From the NCBI GenBank assembly GCA_019689775.1, contig JADGGV010000036.1, positions 1 through 16,565 on the forward strand: a stretch of 16,565 bases of DNA, written 5' to 3'. Source of the DNA: Gemmatimonadota bacterium. GTDB lineage: Bacteria > Gemmatimonadota > Gemmatimonadetes > Longimicrobiales > RSA9. Position 1 is the stretch's first letter; the number at the start of each line of letters is the position of its first letter. The translations under genes were made by a program, and so were the position numbers. The notes under the pieces were generated by a model. That model searched no databases. It was given only the letters and a program-made list of their open reading frames with translations, and was not told where the DNA came from. Below are positions 1 through 8,095 of this stretch, piece by piece.

Positions 1-840
1 GTCCCCCACCTCGATGTGCCCCGTCAAGCCCGCCTGCCCACCCAGCGTCACCCCACGCCCGAGCCGCGTGCTCCCCGACACGCCGACCTGCGCCACGATG
101 ATCGAGTGCTCGCCCACCCGCACGTTGTGCCCCAGGTGCACGAGATTGTCGATCTTCACCCCGTCCCCGATCTCCGTGTCGCCGATCGAGCCCCGGTCGA
201 TCGTCGTGTTCGCGCCGATCTCGACATCCGCGCCGATCACGCACCGCCCGACCTGCGGCACCTTCCGGTGCACGCCCCGTTCCCGGGCGTAGCCGAACCC
301 ATCCACCCCCAACCGCGCCCCCGAATGCACGATCGTCCGCGCACCGATCACCGTACGCGGATACAGCGTCACGTGCGGGTGCAGCACCACCGCCTCCCCC
401 ACCACGCACTCCGCGCCGACCACCGCATGCGCGCCGATCCGCGCTCCCGCCCCGATCACCGCGCCCGCCCCGATCACCGCGTACGCCTCGACCGTGACAT
501 CCCGGCCGAGCTGCACCCCCGCGCCGATCACCGCCGTCGGATGCACGCCCGGTTCCGGTCGCGCCTCCGGGTACAGGCGCGCCAGGACCACCGCCAGGGC
601 CGAATACACGTCGCGCACGATGATGCGAGGCATCCTCGTGCGCCCCCTCTCCTCCAAGGACTCCGCCACCAGCAGCGCTGCGGCGTCAGCGCGCTCAAGA
701 TAGGGGAGGTAGCGGGGGCTGGCAAGAAACGTCAGTTCCTCGCCCCCCGCACGTTCGAGGGGGGCTACGCCCCGGATCTCCGGGTCGTCGCCCCCCTCGA
801 AACGACCCCCTACGAGCGCCGCAATCTCTGAGGCCCTCAC
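1..840 (-). CDS. lpxD: LpxD, UDP-3-O-acylglucosamine N-acyltransferase (3' end cut by window edge)
   Basis: LpxD transfers an R-3-hydroxyacyl chain from acyl-ACP to the amine of UDP-3-O-acylglucosamine, the third step of lipid A synthesis on the cytoplasmic side. The frame is open from GTG at 840 to base 1, giving 280 residues of a family usually about 340 long. Residues 1-95 match the LpxD uridine-binding domain (VAPLE and LTFLASPRYLPYL segments). From about residue 100 there are continuous hexapeptide repeats (VIGAG, ARIGA, VVGAE) of the left-handed beta-helix. The catalytic histidine corresponds to H238 in LGHNV, and a second conserved histidine to H275 in TGHIEVGD. An in-frame TAG, the stop of the upstream gene, lies 27 bases before the GTG, so the start must fall in that gap. 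No clear Shine-Dalgarno is visible. It follows skp and bamA, a conserved arrangement. The missing C-terminus is an edge effect. Confidence 0.93.
   Translation of the reverse strand, partial: MRASEIAALVGGRFEGGDDPEIRGVAPLERAGGEELTFLASPRYLPYLERADAAALLVAESLEERGRTRMPRIIVRDVYSALAVVLARLYPEARPEPGVHPTAVIGAGVQLGRDVTVEAYAVIGAGAVIGAGARIGAHAVVGAECVVGEAVVLHPHVTLYPRTVIGARTIVHSGARLGVDGFGYARERGVHRKVPQVGRCVIGADVEIGANTTIDRGSIGDTEIGDGVKIDNLVHLGHNVRVGEHSIIVAQVGVSGSTRLGRGVTLGGQAGLTGHIEVGD
754..801. repeat. Nested inverted repeat inside lpxD
   Basis: Perfect 12-base arms (754-765 and 790-801) enclose a second palindrome of cccgga-tc-tccggg (771-784). The structure lies about 40 bases into the lpxD coding sequence, at codons 14-29, without disturbing the frame. 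Confidence 0.6.
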
Positions 841-867
841 AGGTCGTCGTCGTTTGCAGTTGTCGGA

Positions 868-1446
868 CTATGGCTTCTTCGTCGGCGCCGCCGTGGCGCC
901 CGGCTTCGCCGCGCCCGCCGTGGAGGCCGTCTGCTTCAGCCGCGTGAGCACCTGGTCGGTGATGTCGAGCGACGGGTCGGCCGCAACCAGCCCGGAGTTG
1001 CCCGCGACGTCGAAGATGACGGCGTAACCGCCCTCCTTGCGCACGTCGTTGAGCACGGTCTTGATCCGGTCCATGATCGGCTGGACGAGCTCGCTCTGGC
1101 GGCGGCCGGCCTGCTCCTCGAGCTGCTGCGCCTTCTGCTGGTAGGCCTCCTGCTTCGCGCGGATCGCCTCTTCCTTCTGGCGCTTGACCTCCGGCGAGTA
1201 CACGACGCTCTTCTGCTGGTACTCGTCCATCATGGCCTTCAGTGAGTCCTCCATGACCTTCATCTGCGCCTGGAAGCCCGCCATCTCCTTCTCGAAGGTG
1301 CTCTGAGCCTCCTTCGCGCCGGGGGCCTCGGCGATGAGCCTGCGCGAATCCACGTAGGCGATCTTGCCCGGGCTCTGGGCCGAGGCGGTACCGGCCAGCA
1401 AGGCGACGCCGGCGGCGGCGGCGAGCATGCTCCAACGTTTGCGCAT
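868..1446 (-). CDS. skp: Skp/OmpH-family periplasmic chaperone
   Basis: Skp-type chaperones hold unfolded outer-membrane proteins in the periplasm and deliver them to the Bam complex. The 192-residue product has a signal peptide (MRKRWS n-region, alanine-rich core, TASA-Q cleavage near residue 23). The OmpH start follows (GKIAYVDSRRLIAEAPG), then a long charged Gln/Glu/Lys-rich helical segment at about 45-120 matching the coiled-coil tentacles. The returning beta segment is GGYAVIFDV, followed by the terminal helix. The last 20 residues are an A/P/K-rich tail of low complexity. I chose ATG 1446, which has GGA just upstream and gives a compact signal peptide. A GTG at 1461 would add five residues but has no ribosome site. 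The gene starts 25 bases after the bamA stop and is followed by lpxD, the usual bamA-skp-lpxD order. Confidence 0.9.
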   Translation of the reverse strand: MRKRWSMLAAAAGVALLAGTASAQSPGKIAYVDSRRLIAEAPGAKEAQSTFEKEMAGFQAQMKVMEDSLKAMMDEYQQKSVVYSPEVKRQKEEAIRAKQEAYQQKAQQLEEQAGRRQSELVQPIMDRIKTVLNDVRKEGGYAVIFDVAGNSGLVAADPSLDITDQVLTRLKQTASTAGAAKPGATAAPTKKP

Positions 1447-1471
1447 TCGTCCAGCACTCACTCGTTGAGGG

Positions 1472-3958
1472 TTAGAACCCGGGCCCGAACTTGAAGTGGA
1501 GCTGCCAGCCCGGCTTGTCCTTGTCGAACCCGTAGGCGTAGTCGAGGCCCAGGGGCCCGAACGGCGTCACGATCGTCGCGCCGATACCGGCGCCGCGCAG
1601 CAGGCGGGTCGGGTTCATCTCGCCCGGAGACCGCCACAGATTCCCGGCGTCGTAGAACAGCGACAGCGAGAGGTTGTCGTTGATGCGCGCCGCGAACTCG
1701 GTGCTGAGGCGGAGATAGGCGTCGCCCAGCCGGTCCTGGAGCGGCGGACAACCGACCGCCGTGCCACTGCACTTCGGGACGTACCCCAGCGGCGTGATCG
1801 TCGATTCGTCGTAGCCGCGGAGCGGGCGGCCAAACTGCACGCCGCCCATCCAGAAGCGCTCGAACGGGAAGTTGCTCGCATCGCCGGTGATCGCACCGGC
1901 CTCGGCCGTCATCCCGAGCGTGAACCGCACGGGCCGCGCGCCCGGGCGGCCGCCGCCGAGGCTGGCCACCGGCACGTACCACGCGCCGTTCACCGTGAAC
2001 TTCTGGAAGTTCGCATCGCCGCCAAACGGGCCGCCGTTGACGTCGACCTCCAGCTCCTGCTTCGTCCCGACCGTCGGGAAGATCGGGCTGTCGAGCGTAT
2101 TGCGCACCAGGTCCACCGTCACGGTGCTCTGGTAACCCGGCGGCAGCCCGAAAATCGAGGAGCCGGCTTCCTCGTCGAACGCCTTGTACGTCGTGCGCGC
2201 GAGCGAATAGCCGAGGAATACCCGGGTGCGCCCGGAACGATCCCCCGGCAGCGGGAACCCGAAGCGGAACGAGCCGCCGGTGCGCCGCCGCCGCCCCTCC
2301 GACGCAAAGGGGAAGAAGCGGTCGTACGAACTGAAGACCGAGGCCGAGCCGCTGATCAGCGAGCCGAAGATCGCCGGGTCGGTGTAGCTCGCCTCCAGGT
2401 TGTTCGCGTACTGCCCGAACTCCCAGCGCAGGTGGCCCGCCTTCGCCTGCCCGAACAGGTTCGGCTGGTCGTAGCCCAGGAAGCCCGACAGACCGGCGTA
2501 CCCGCCGATCGCCGTCCCGAAGTTGACCGATCCGGTCTGCTTCTCCTTCACGTCGAACGTCAGGTCGACGTCGCCCTTCTCGTTCGGCTCGATCTTCGGC
2601 ATCGGCAGCGGGCTCTCGAAGAAGCCCAGCGCCATGATGTTGCGATAGCTCTGGATGAGCAGCTCCTCGCTGTACACGTCACCCGGAAGCAGCAGGATCT
2701 GCTCGCGGATCACCCGCTCGTGTGTGTACGTGTTCCCGTTGATCGTCACCCGGTTGACGTACGCCGGCTGCCCCTCCTGGATCTCCCACGCCACGTTCAC
2801 CGTCGGCTCCCCGCTCGCCGACGTGTCGCGCACGATCACCGGCTCGACCCGCGCGTAGAGGTACCCCTGGTTGTTGTAGAGCTGACGGATCCGGTCGGTC
2901 GCCTTCTGGAACGCACCCTCGTCGAAGACCGGGTGCGAGCTCGTGTCGCGCCCCGCCAGCCCCAGCCCCTGGAGCAGCCCGCCACGGTCCGTCTGAAAGT
3001 ACTTCCTCAGCTCCTCCGACGGAAAATGGTGGTTCCCGCGAATGTCGAAGTCCGCCAGCCGATAGCGAGGCCCCTCCTGCACCTTGATGATGAGCTTCGC
3101 CTTCCCCGTCTCCGGATCCACGACCAGCGAGTCCCCCGTCACCACCGCATCGATGTAGCCCCGCGCCGCGTAGTACGCCGGGATGTTCTCCCGCACGTCC
3201 TTGCGCACCCGCTCCTCGTCGTACGTCCCCTGCCGGAACCAGAGGAAGCCCTCGGGCTTCGTCTGCATCGCGTCCTTGAGCGCGGACTCGCTGAAGACCT
3301 TGTTCCCCACGAAGCCGACGTCCGCGATCGCGACGCGCCGCCCCTCGTCGACGTCGAAGATCAGCCGGTACGTGCCGGTCCGCCCGGGCACCGGCTCCAA
3401 GTGGTGCTCGACCTTCCGCGCGGCGAATCCCTTGTCGGCCAACAGCTTCCGCGCGCGCGCCTCCGCCTGCGCCACCTTCTCCGGTTGCAGCGGCATCCCG
3501 GCCCGCAGGTGCAGCGTATCCGTGATCGCGCCCGGACTCACGTGCTCGAGGCCACGGAACCGGATCTCCGAGATGAACGGCCGCTCCTTGACCTCGACCA
3601 CGAGCGTGACCGGCGCGTTCGGGACGGTGGGATCGCTCTCGTGCGCCAGCACCTTCACGTCGTCGTAGTTGCCGGTGGCGTAGAGCCGGCGCACGCCGCG
3701 CTCGATCGAGCGGTACGTGATCGTGTCGCCGGCCTGGATCCCCAGCGCGGCGCGGACGTCCTCGGGTTTCTCGCGGGTCGCGCCCTGCACCTCGACCTGG
3801 AGCACCGGAACGCGCTGCACGGCCTGGCCGCCCCGCGGCTGCTGCGCCACGAGCGGGTGGGCCGCCGGTCCCGCGACGGCAAACACCACGAGGGCCGCCG
3901 CACCAGCGGCGGCCCTCAGGCCCGAGCGTCTCTGATCTAGCGGGCTACCTGCGCTCAT
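1472..3958 (-). CDS. bamA: BamA, outer-membrane protein assembly factor
   Basis: BamA is the Omp85 core of the machine that inserts beta-barrel proteins into the outer membrane. The 828 residues contain a signal peptide (hydrophobic core about 16-38, cleavage near LVA-QQ) and five POTRA repeats at roughly 50-127, 128-209, 210-299, 300-397 and 398-475. These show the typical pattern FRGL/FVGNKVF/IRGNHHF/INGNTYT at each repeat. A 16-stranded-type barrel of about 350 residues follows. The loop-6 motif appears as LRGYDE at 713-718 (usually V/I-RG-F/Y), and the protein ends in the aromatic phenylalanine typical of outer-membrane barrels. Two cysteines (730 and 737) sit just after the RGY motif. 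The ATG overlaps the clpC stop as ATGA with no Shine-Dalgarno, so translation is probably coupled. Length agrees with the family. Confidence 0.95.
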   Translation of the reverse strand: MSAGSPLDQRRSGLRAAAGAAALVVFAVAGPAAHPLVAQQPRGGQAVQRVPVLQVEVQGATREKPEDVRAALGIQAGDTITYRSIERGVRRLYATGNYDDVKVLAHESDPTVPNAPVTLVVEVKERPFISEIRFRGLEHVSPGAITDTLHLRAGMPLQPEKVAQAEARARKLLADKGFAARKVEHHLEPVPGRTGTYRLIFDVDEGRRVAIADVGFVGNKVFSESALKDAMQTKPEGFLWFRQGTYDEERVRKDVRENIPAYYAARGYIDAVVTGDSLVVDPETGKAKLIIKVQEGPRYRLADFDIRGNHHFPSEELRKYFQTDRGGLLQGLGLAGRDTSSHPVFDEGAFQKATDRIRQLYNNQGYLYARVEPVIVRDTSASGEPTVNVAWEIQEGQPAYVNRVTINGNTYTHERVIREQILLLPGDVYSEELLIQSYRNIMALGFFESPLPMPKIEPNEKGDVDLTFDVKEKQTGSVNFGTAIGGYAGLSGFLGYDQPNLFGQAKAGHLRWEFGQYANNLEASYTDPAIFGSLISGSASVFSSYDRFFPFASEGRRRRTGGSFRFGFPLPGDRSGRTRVFLGYSLARTTYKAFDEEAGSSIFGLPPGYQSTVTVDLVRNTLDSPIFPTVGTKQELEVDVNGGPFGGDANFQKFTVNGAWYVPVASLGGGRPGARPVRFTLGMTAEAGAITGDASNFPFERFWMGGVQFGRPLRGYDESTITPLGYVPKCSGTAVGCPPLQDRLGDAYLRLSTEFAARINDNLSLSLFYDAGNLWRSPGEMNPTRLLRGAGIGATIVTPFGPLGLDYAYGFDKDKPGWQLHFKFGPGF

Positions 3959-6429
3959 GTCTTCGTCGAAGAGAGTACACGGAACTCGAAGCCCTCACCG
4001 TCGGCGCCGACGTCGGCCTCGATCTCGTCGCCCGCCGACATCTCGCTCGTCAGGATCTTCTCCGACAGCGGATCCTCGAGGTAGCGCTGGATCGCGCGGC
4101 GCAGCGGCCGGGCGCCGAACTTCTCGTCGTAGCCCCGGTCGACCAGGAACGAGACCGCCGCATCCGTCAGCCGCAGCTTGATCCCGTCCTCCGCCAGCCG
4201 GTCGCGCACGTCCTTGAGCATGATATGGACGATCTCGCCGATCTGTTCCCGCGTGAGCGGGTGGAAGATGATGATGTCGTCCACACGGTTCAGGAACTCC
4301 GGGTTGAAGGCCCGCTCGATCTCCTCCTTCACCCGGTTCCGCATGTTCTCGTACGCCGTCTTCTCGTCGCGCTGGTGGAAGCCCAGGGACTTGTTCTTCG
4401 TGATGTCCCGCGCCCCCAGGTTCGACGTCATGATGAGGACGGTGTTCTTGAAGTCGATCACCCGGCCGTAGTTGTCCGTCAGCCGGCCCTCGTCGAGGAC
4501 CTGGAGCAGGATATTGAAGACGTCCGGGTGCGCCTTCTCGATCTCGTCCAGCAGGATGACCGAGTACGGACGGCGGCGCACCGCCTTCGTCAACGTCCCC
4601 GAGTCCTCGTAGCCGACGTAGCCGGGAGGCGCGCCGATCAGCCGCGACACCGAGAACTTCTCCATGTACTCCGACATGTCGACCCGGATGAGCGCGTCCT
4701 TGTCGGCGAACAGGAACTCGGCCAGCGCGCGGGCCAGCTCCGTCTTCCCCACCCCGGTCGGGCCGCTGAAGATGAACGAGCCGATCGGCCGGTTCGGATT
4801 CTTCAGGCCCGCCCGGCTGCGCCGGATCGCCCGGCTGATCGCCCGGATCGCCTCGTCCTGCCCGACCACCCGCTTGTGCAGCTCCTCCTCCATGCGGACG
4901 AGACGCTCCGTCTCCGCCTCCTGGAGCCGCGTCACCGGGATCCCCGTCCAGCGGCTCACGATGAACGAGATCTCCTCGTCCGTGATGACCGGCCGGTGGT
5001 TGCGCCGCTCCTGCTCCCACTCCTCCTGCTTCTGGCGGATCTGCCCCTGGAGCTCACGCTCCTCGTCGCGCAGCTCCGCCGCACGCTCGAAGTCTTGGTC
5101 GCGGATCGCCGCGTCCTTGCGCGCGCCGATCGCTTCCAGCTCCTCCTTGAGCGATGCGACCTCGGGCGGCGGCACCTGCGTCGCCAGCCGCGCGCGCGCG
5201 CCGGCCTCGTCGATCACGTCGATCGCCTTGTCCGGCAGGAAGCGGTCGGTGATGTAGCGCTCTGAGAGCTTCGCGGCGGCCGCCAGCGTGTCGTCCGGGA
5301 TCTCGACCTTGTGGTGATCCTCGTAGTGCTTCCGCAGCCCCTTGAGGATCTCCACCGTCTCCTCGACCGTCGGCGGGTCAATGATGATCGGCTGGAAGCG
5401 CCGCTCGAGCGCGCCGTCCTTCTCGATGTACTTGCGGTACTCGTTCAGCGTCGAGGCGCCCACGCACTGCAGCTCGCCGCGCGCCAGCGCCGGCTTGAGC
5501 ATGTTCGACGCGTCGATCGCGCCCTCCGCCGCGCCCGCGCCCACCAGCGTGTGCAGCTCGTCGATGAACAGGATGATGTTCTTGTTCTGGGCGATCTCGT
5601 TCATGATCGCCTTGAGCCGCTCCTCGAACTGGCCGCGGTACTTCGTGCCCGCGATGACGGCCGCCATGTCCAGCGCCAGGACCCGGTGGTCGCGGAGCGA
5701 CTCCGGGCACTCGCCCTTCGCGATGAGCTGCGCCAGCCCCTCCACGATCGCCGTCTTCCCCACGCCCGGCTCGCCGATCAGCACCGGGTTGTTCTTCTTG
5801 CGCCGCGACAGCACCTCCATCACCCGCTCGATCTCCTTCGCGCGGCCGATCGTCGGGTCCAGCTTGCCCTCGCGCGCCAGCTCGGTCAGATCCCGGCAGA
5901 AGTGGTCGAGCGCCGGCGTCTTCGACTTCTTCTCGCCCTTCGGCGCCGCCATGCTGCTCCCCCCGGTCGGCGAGGGCTGCGACGGGTTCACGTCGCTGCC
6001 CAGCAGCTTCAACGTCTCCGCCCGGGCCTCCTCCAGCGTGACGCCGAGCGAGTTCAGCACCTGCGCGGCGATCCCCTTCTCCTCACGCAGCAGCCCGAGC
6101 AGCAGGTGCTCGGTGCCCACGTAGGAGTGGTTCAGCTCGCGCGCCTCGGCCATGGCGTACTCGAGCACCTTCTTGGCGCGCGACGTGTAGGGCAGCTCGC
6201 CGAGGGCGATGGTCGCCTTCCCCTTGCGCACCGATTCCTCGATCCGCTCGTGCACCTGCTCGAGGTCCACGTTCAGGTTCGTCAGTACCGTCGCCGCCAT
6301 CCCCTCCCCCTCGCGGATCAAGCCGAGGAGGATGTGCTCCGTGCCGACGTAGTCGTGCTGCAGCCGGATCGCCTCCTCGCGCGCCATCGCGAGGACTTTG
6401 CGGACCCGATCCGTGAAGTTGTAATTCAT
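3955..6429 (-). CDS. clpC: ClpC, AAA+ unfoldase of the Clp protease
   Basis: ClpC unfolds proteins and feeds them to ClpP; in Bacillus it recognises substrates tagged with phosphoarginine by McsB. The 824-residue product has two N-domain repeats. Their GTEH motifs place glutamates 31 and 107 at the positions equivalent to the Bacillus phosphoarginine-docking residues E32 and E106. The first AAA domain has Walker A GEPGVGKT at 220-227 and Walker B LFIDE near 288-292. A ClpC-length middle domain covers about 425-480 (DFERAAELRDEE). The second AAA domain has Walker A GPTGVGKT at 557-564 and Walker B VILLDE. The SLGF loop is the likely ClpP contact. I chose ATG 6429 because MNYNFTDRV aligns with family N-termini and GAGGG lies just upstream. 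The frame stays open further upstream but overlaps mcsB. It lies 44 bases after mcsB and overlaps bamA by four. No clpP is in the window. Confidence 0.96.
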   Translation of the reverse strand: MNYNFTDRVRKVLAMAREEAIRLQHDYVGTEHILLGLIREGEGMAATVLTNLNVDLEQVHERIEESVRKGKATIALGELPYTSRAKKVLEYAMAEARELNHSYVGTEHLLLGLLREEKGIAAQVLNSLGVTLEEARAETLKLLGSDVNPSQPSPTGGSSMAAPKGEKKSKTPALDHFCRDLTELAREGKLDPTIGRAKEIERVMEVLSRRKKNNPVLIGEPGVGKTAIVEGLAQLIAKGECPESLRDHRVLALDMAAVIAGTKYRGQFEERLKAIMNEIAQNKNIILFIDELHTLVGAGAAEGAIDASNMLKPALARGELQCVGASTLNEYRKYIEKDGALERRFQPIIIDPPTVEETVEILKGLRKHYEDHHKVEIPDDTLAAAAKLSERYITDRFLPDKAIDVIDEAGARARLATQVPPPEVASLKEELEAIGARKDAAIRDQDFERAAELRDEERELQGQIRQKQEEWEQERRNHRPVITDEEISFIVSRWTGIPVTRLQEAETERLVRMEEELHKRVVGQDEAIRAISRAIRRSRAGLKNPNRPIGSFIFSGPTGVGKTELARALAEFLFADKDALIRVDMSEYMEKFSVSRLIGAPPGYVGYEDSGTLTKAVRRRPYSVILLDEIEKAHPDVFNILLQVLDEGRLTDNYGRVIDFKNTVLIMTSNLGARDITKNKSLGFHQRDEKTAYENMRNRVKEEIERAFNPEFLNRVDDIIIFHPLTREQIGEIVHIMLKDVRDRLAEDGIKLRLTDAAVSFLVDRGYDEKFGARPLRRAIQRYLEDPLSEKILTSEMSAGDEIEADVGADGEGFEFRVLSSTKT

Positions 6430-6473
6430 GGAAGCCCTCGTCGCCGGAGACTCACCCTGCGTTCCAGCCCGGC

Positions 6474-7592
6474 TCACGCGCCCGGTCGTCGCCCGCGAGC
6501 GTCGTCGTCCGCGGACACCTGCCCCTCCGTACCGAGAATGCGCCGGACGTAGGACGCCCGATGCAAATCGCTCTCCGTCTCGGTGAGGCCGCGTCCGGCC
6601 GCCTGCTCCAGGTGCGCAGCCTGGCTGTAGATCATGATCTTGTTGAGCGTGTATACACGAAGCCCCGGGAGCAGGTTCATGCTGACGCCGAGCCGCACGC
6701 CGCTCAGGAGGTTCATCACCTCGTCGAACGAGACCGAGCGCGCGTAGCGGAGCAGCCCGTACGCCCGCCAGATCTTGTCCTCCATCACCGCCCGGGCGTC
6801 GCGCATGAGCACGTCCCGCGCCTGGAGCTCCTTCTCGATGACCGTCGTCGCCACCTTGCGCAGGTGGTCGATCAGGTCCTCCTCGCTCTTGCCGAGCGTC
6901 GTCTGGTTCGAGATCTGGAAGAAGTTGCCGACGACCTCCGAGCCCTCGCCGTACAGCCCGCGGAACGTCAGCCCCATCTGTCCCAGCCCCTGGAGGACCT
7001 TGCCGATCTCCTTTGTCAGCACGAGCCCCGGCAGGTGGATCAGGATCGAGGCGCGCAGCCCCGTCCCGACGTTCGTCGGGCAGCTCGTGAGGTAGCCGAA
7101 CTCCTGGTGGTACGCCAACGGCAGCTCGCTGCCGAGCTCCTCGTCGACGCTGTCGACCAACTGGAACGCCTCCTCCAGGCAGAGCCCCGACATCAGGCAC
7201 TGTAGGCGGAGGTGGTCCTCCTCGTTGACCATCAGCCCCACGTTCTCGCGGGCGCTCACGATGAGCCCTGAGCCCCGCGGCGGCCCCTCCGGGCCACCCC
7301 CGGCCAGCTCGCGCGAGATCAGGTGTCGCTCCAGCAGCACCTGCCGCGAGAGCGGCGTGAGCTCCGAGAGATCGAGCGCCATCCCGCCCCGCAGGCCGGT
7401 GCTGCGCTCCGCCGCCTGGCGCACGCGCTCGAAGATCTGCTCCCGCTCCCGCTCGCGCAGCCGTGGGGCGAACGTATGCCCCTGGAGGTTTCGCGCCAGC
7501 CGGACGCGGGTGGAGAGCACCACGTCCGCGTGCGGGCCGCGGCTCTCCAACCAGCCGAGACCGAAATCCTGGAGCCCGCTCAGGTCCCGCAT
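6474..7592 (-). CDS. mcsB: McsB, protein arginine kinase
   Basis: McsB phosphorylates arginine side chains and so marks proteins for ClpC-ClpP. The 372-residue product shows the phosphagen-kinase fold signatures in order. STRVRLARN at 27-35 is nucleotide binding, NEEDH at 123-127 holds the catalytic acidic pair, and CPTNVGTGLRAS at 171-182 has the reactive cysteine. NQTTLG at 229-234 follows. The C-terminal dimerisation region (DEVMNLLSGVRLGV, about 290-303) is McsB-specific and absent from creatine kinases. The allosteric phosphoarginine-binding motif RDxxRA reads SDLHRA here (341-346), losing its first arginine. The last 17 residues are a polar tail. ATG 7592 is two bases after the mcsA stop. 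The longer open frame upstream of it is mcsA out of frame. The neighbours mcsA and clpC confirm the role. Confidence 0.94.
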   Translation of the reverse strand: MRDLSGLQDFGLGWLESRGPHADVVLSTRVRLARNLQGHTFAPRLREREREQIFERVRQAAERSTGLRGGMALDLSELTPLSRQVLLERHLISRELAGGGPEGPPRGSGLIVSARENVGLMVNEEDHLRLQCLMSGLCLEEAFQLVDSVDEELGSELPLAYHQEFGYLTSCPTNVGTGLRASILIHLPGLVLTKEIGKVLQGLGQMGLTFRGLYGEGSEVVGNFFQISNQTTLGKSEEDLIDHLRKVATTVIEKELQARDVLMRDARAVMEDKIWRAYGLLRYARSVSFDEVMNLLSGVRLGVSMNLLPGLRVYTLNKIMIYSQAAHLEQAAGRGLTETESDLHRASYVRRILGTEGQVSADDDARGRRPGA

Positions 7593-7594
7593 GC

Positions 7595-8092
7595 CTACTG
7601 CGCCGCCTCCAGTTCGCGGATCAGGTCGCGCAGCTTGGCCGCGCGCTCGAAGTCCTCGATCGAGACCGCCCGGTCCAGCTTGCGCCGCAGCCCGGCCAAC
7701 CGCTCCTGCCGCTGCGCCCGCGTCGGGTCCGGCGGGAGGTACACCTTCCCCAGGTGTTGCGTCCCGCCGTGGAGCCGACGCAGCAACCCGCGCAGGTGCG
7801 GCTCGAACGTGACATAACAGTGCGAGCACCCGAGGCGCCCGGTCTTCTTGAAGTCTTCCAGCTTGAGCCCGCAGAAGACGCACGGGCCGCCGATCGTCGC
7901 TTCCATCGTCCCGCTCTTCCCCATCTGCGCAAGAAAGTCGGCGAGCGGGAGGTTCCCGACGCTGACGCCGGGCTCGAGGCCCTTCGCCGCGGCACACGCC
8001 TCACACAGATGAAACGTGCTCATCTGGTTGTTCACGATCTGCGTGAGGTGGATGATCGCCTCGTTCTCGCCGCAATGGTCGCACAGCATCAT
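7595..8092 (-). CDS. mcsA: McsA, zinc-finger activator of McsB
   Basis: McsA binds zinc and activates the arginine kinase McsB; in Bacillus it also affects heat-shock control. The 165-residue protein has two four-cysteine zinc modules: C4/C7 with C30/C33, then C71/C74 with C89/C92. A basic linker follows, and a C-terminal UVR helix-hairpin at about 128-163 contains IEDFERAAKLRDLIREL. This is the complete family layout at normal length. Two consecutive ATG codons (8092 and 8089) can serve as the start. No strong Shine-Dalgarno is seen, and the start is three bases after the lolD stop, so coupling is likely. The order mcsA-mcsB-clpC is the same as in Bacillus, but the ctsR repressor gene that precedes it there is replaced by lolD. 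Confidence 0.92.
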   Translation of the reverse strand: MMLCDHCGENEAIIHLTQIVNNQMSTFHLCEACAAAKGLEPGVSVGNLPLADFLAQMGKSGTMEATIGGPCVFCGLKLEDFKKTGRLGCSHCYVTFEPHLRGLLRRLHGGTQHLGKVYLPPDPTRAQRQERLAGLRRKLDRAVSIEDFERAAKLRDLIRELEAAQ

Positions 8093-8095
8093 GGG

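Noticed and set aside
16..831. 271-codon plus-strand frame with repeated RADHR/PDHR units
   Set aside because: The repetition is the antisense image of the LpxD hexapeptide repeats.
1496..3940. 814-codon open frame on the plus strand opposite bamA, and similar long plus-strand frames opposite clpC, lolC/E, lysS, prfB and the GGDEF gene
   Set aside because: Their translations are arginine-rich and repetitive with no recognisable domain. They mirror the third-position GC bias of the real minus-strand genes.
6430..7200. N-terminal extension of the clpC frame upstream of ATG 6429
   Set aside because: It overlaps the conserved mcsB gene out of frame, encodes low-complexity G/R/A sequence, and homology begins exactly at MNYNFTDRV.
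7593..7997. N-terminal extension of the mcsB frame upstream of ATG 7592
   Set aside because: It is mcsA read in another frame; the kinase family starts near the chosen ATG.
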